A DNA stretch of 5,277 nucleotides from Desulfovibrio sp. UBA6121 (GTDB lineage Bacteria; Desulfobacterota; Desulfovibrionia; Desulfovibrionales; Desulfovibrionaceae), in contig DIVX01000161.1 of the NCBI GenBank assembly GCA_002422505.1, positions 7,067 to 12,343 of the forward strand. The letters are read 5' to 3'. Positions 3,559-5,277 of this stretch are shown here, in pieces. Each line of letters opens with the position of its first letter. Positions within the stretch are counted from its first letter, which is position 1. The translations under genes and the position numbers were made by a program. The notes under the pieces were generated by a model. It was not told the DNA's origin. It was given only the letters and a program-made list of their open reading frames with translations, and ran no database searches.

Positions 3559-5277
3559 AAGCCTTCCGGACGTTGACCATGAAGGCCTTCGACTCGGGGA
3601 TGCCGGTGTTCGGGTCGCCCACGGAGGGAATCAGCAGGTTGGCCGCATCGCCGCCGCTGCCGTCCTTTGGCCAGCGCCAGCCGTAATGCCAGGGAATGCC
3701 CACCTCGTGGACGGTTTGCCCCTGCACGGTAAAGGGCTTGAAGCGCTTGGTGACGATGGCGATGGCCCAGAGCTTGCCGCGGCTGTTGTCCAGCCAGACT
3801 TTGTCGCCGTTCTTGATGCCGCGCAGGGCGGCGAGTTCTTCGCTCATTTCGCAGAACATCTGGGGCTCGGCCTCAAGCAGCCAGGCCTGGGGCCGGGTCT
3901 GCAGACCGGTCTGCCAGTGCTCGGTGACGCGGTAGGTGGTGCACACGAAGGGATAGCGCGGGTCGCAGACGTTGTGCTTTTCCCCCGCGAACTTGAGGGC
4001 CGTGGGGTTGTGCAGCACCTTGGAGTACGGGTGCGAGGACACCGGGCACTCCAGGGGCTCGTAGTACTCGGGGAAGGGGCCGTCGTTCAGGCCGGGGCCG
4101 TAGAACGCGCCCATGCCGTGGGGCTGCATGATGAACGGATGGATGGCGCCGGGGTTGCCGCCGCCGTCGACCACGTCGATGTCCCACTTTTTGCCCTCTG
4201 CGTTCCAGGCCAGCACGGCCTTTTGCGGGGCGTAGGGCTTGCCGTTCTGGTCCACGCTGGCGCGGTTGTAAATGACGCGGCGGTTCACCGGCCAGGCCCA
4301 CGACCAGTTGGGGAACAGGCCCACGTTGGCCTGGGCCGGGGTCTGCTCCTTGGAGCGCTTGGCGGCGCGGTTGTCCTTGGGATCGGGTCCGACGTAGGAG
4401 CCGCAGTAGATCCAGTTGCCGGAGCAGGTGCTGCCATCGTCCCTCAAAGCGGGGAAGGCCGCAACCTGCTGGCCCTTCTTGAACACCTTCACGGAGCCAT
4501 CGGGCTGCTTTTCCTCAACATCCTTGAGGTAGTAGCCGTTGATGAGCCGGGCGGTCTTGTGGGCATCGAACTCGTGGCCGTTGCCCATATCCTCCCAGTT
4601 CAGGCCGAGCACGGGTTCGGGGAAAGCACCGCCTTCCTTCTTGTACAGCTCGCGCACCTTGTGGGCCAGTTCGTAGATGATCTCGCCGTCGGGGCGGGAA
4701 TCGCCCAGGGGCTTGGGACCCTGGTAGCGCCACTGCATCCAGCGGCCGGAGTTGGACACCGAGCCTTCCTTCTCCACGCTGACGGAGCAGGGGAGCATGA
4801 AAACTTCGGTCTTGATCTTCTTCGGGTCCATGCCGGGACCTTGCCAGAAGCCGCCGGTTTCGTTGTCGTAGATGTTGACGTTGACCATCCAGTCCAGCTT
4901 GGTCATGGCCTCGCGCGTCTTGTTGGAGTTGGCTCCAGACACGGCGGGGTTCATGCCCCAGGCGAAGAAGCCCTTGAACTGGCCCTTGCTCATCTTGTCG
5001 AACAGCGCCAGCCAGGAGTAGGCCCCCGACCCGCCCGGATCAAGCTTGGGCATCCAGGAATAGGCCTGCTCCAGCTCGGCGTTCTCCCACATGGACTTGA
5101 GGAAGCTGGCCATGTACTTGGGCCGGTTCTGCCACCAGTTGGCGCTCTTGGGGTCCTTGGACACCGGCGTGTACGTCTCGTTGTAGGCCGCCAGCGTGGA
5201 CAGGGAGCCCCCGGGCACGGGCAGGTAGCCGGGCAGGTCCTGGAACAGCAGGCCGTGGTCCGTGGAGCCCTGGACGT
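3557..5277 (-). CDS. fdhA: Formate dehydrogenase catalytic (alpha) subunit, C-terminal part
   Basis: The molybdenum/tungsten bis-MGD subunit that interconverts formate and CO2. The visible 572 residues start inside the central domain (VQGSTDHGLLFQDLPGYLP) and end in a natural TAA. The frame is open to the window edge, so the N-terminus with Tat signal, first [4Fe-4S] cluster and catalytic Sec or Cys lies outside. The last 130 or so residues form the dinucleotide-binding beta-barrel domain of this superfamily, with TTYRVTEHWQTG, EPQMFCEMS, NGDKVWLDNSRGK and IPWHYGW. The length, about 1000 residues if complete, and the large insertions match periplasmic Desulfovibrio FdhA rather than E. coli FdhF. 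Seven cysteines are visible. Two of them, encoded at 4048-4046 and 3967-3965, are 27 residues apart and may be a regulatory disulfide. Whether metal is Mo or W and whether Sec is used cannot be judged here. Confidence 0.95.
   Translation of the reverse strand, partial: VQGSTDHGLLFQDLPGYLPVPGGSLSTLAAYNETYTPVSKDPKSANWWQNRPKYMASFLKSMWENAELEQAYSWMPKLDPGGSGAYSWLALFDKMSKGQFKGFFAWGMNPAVSGANSNKTREAMTKLDWMVNVNIYDNETGGFWQGPGMDPKKIKTEVFMLPCSVSVEKEGSVSNSGRWMQWRYQGPKPLGDSRPDGEIIYELAHKVRELYKKEGGAFPEPVLGLNWEDMGNGHEFDAHKTARLINGYYLKDVEEKQPDGSVKVFKKGQQVAAFPALRDDGSTCSGNWIYCGSYVGPDPKDNRAAKRSKEQTPAQANVGLFPNWSWAWPVNRRVIYNRASVDQNGKPYAPQKAVLAWNAEGKKWDIDVVDGGGNPGAIHPFIMQPHGMGAFYGPGLNDGPFPEYYEPLECPVSSHPYSKVLHNPTALKFAGEKHNVCDPRYPFVCTTYRVTEHWQTGLQTRPQAWLLEAEPQMFCEMSEELAALRGIKNGDKVWLDNSRGKLWAIAIVTKRFKPFTVQGQTVHEVGIPWHYGWRWPKDGSGGDAANLLIPSVGDPNTGIPESKAFMVNVRKA

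Overview
The window is GC-rich and every gene I can support lies on the minus strand. It looks like a chromosome segment from a Desulfovibrio-type sulfate reducer. The main reason is a periplasmic formate dehydrogenase pair (FdhA, FdhB) of the soluble two-subunit kind known from Desulfovibrio gigas and D. vulgaris, with no membrane (gamma) subunit after fdhB. Species assignment is inference.

Layout in transcription order (right to left). 5277-3557: C-terminal 572 codons of fdhA; the Tat signal and the catalytic Sec/Cys region lie outside the window. 3544-2813: complete fdhB, a three-cluster ferredoxin-type subunit. 2812-2623: a 190-base gap with a terminator-like hairpin, a competing hairpin and a second inverted repeat. 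2622-2050 and 2022-1408: two tandem paralogous, exported thioredoxin-fold proteins with CPRC active sites. 1389-742: an exported AhpE-type peroxiredoxin with a single cysteine. 741-447: a gap without a convincing gene. 446-131: a sigma70-like promoter, an FMN riboswitch and a leader that can hide the ribosome binding site. 130-1: the first 43 codons of a stand-alone ribB.

How the parts may work together: FdhAB interconverts formate and CO2 in the periplasm. The three genes after it encode secreted thiol proteins, so enzyme and thiol proteins should share a compartment. The visible part of FdhA keeps a cysteine pair 27 residues apart that matches, by spacing and distance from the C-terminus, the redox-switch disulfide I recall from D. 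vulgaris FdhAB. This suggests the testable idea that the thioredoxin pair and the peroxiredoxin form a periplasmic redox-control or oxygen-protection module for the formate dehydrogenase. The ribB unit is a separate, FMN-controlled transcription unit. Its promoter, aptamer, SD-sequestering helix, SD and start codon can all be read from the sequence.
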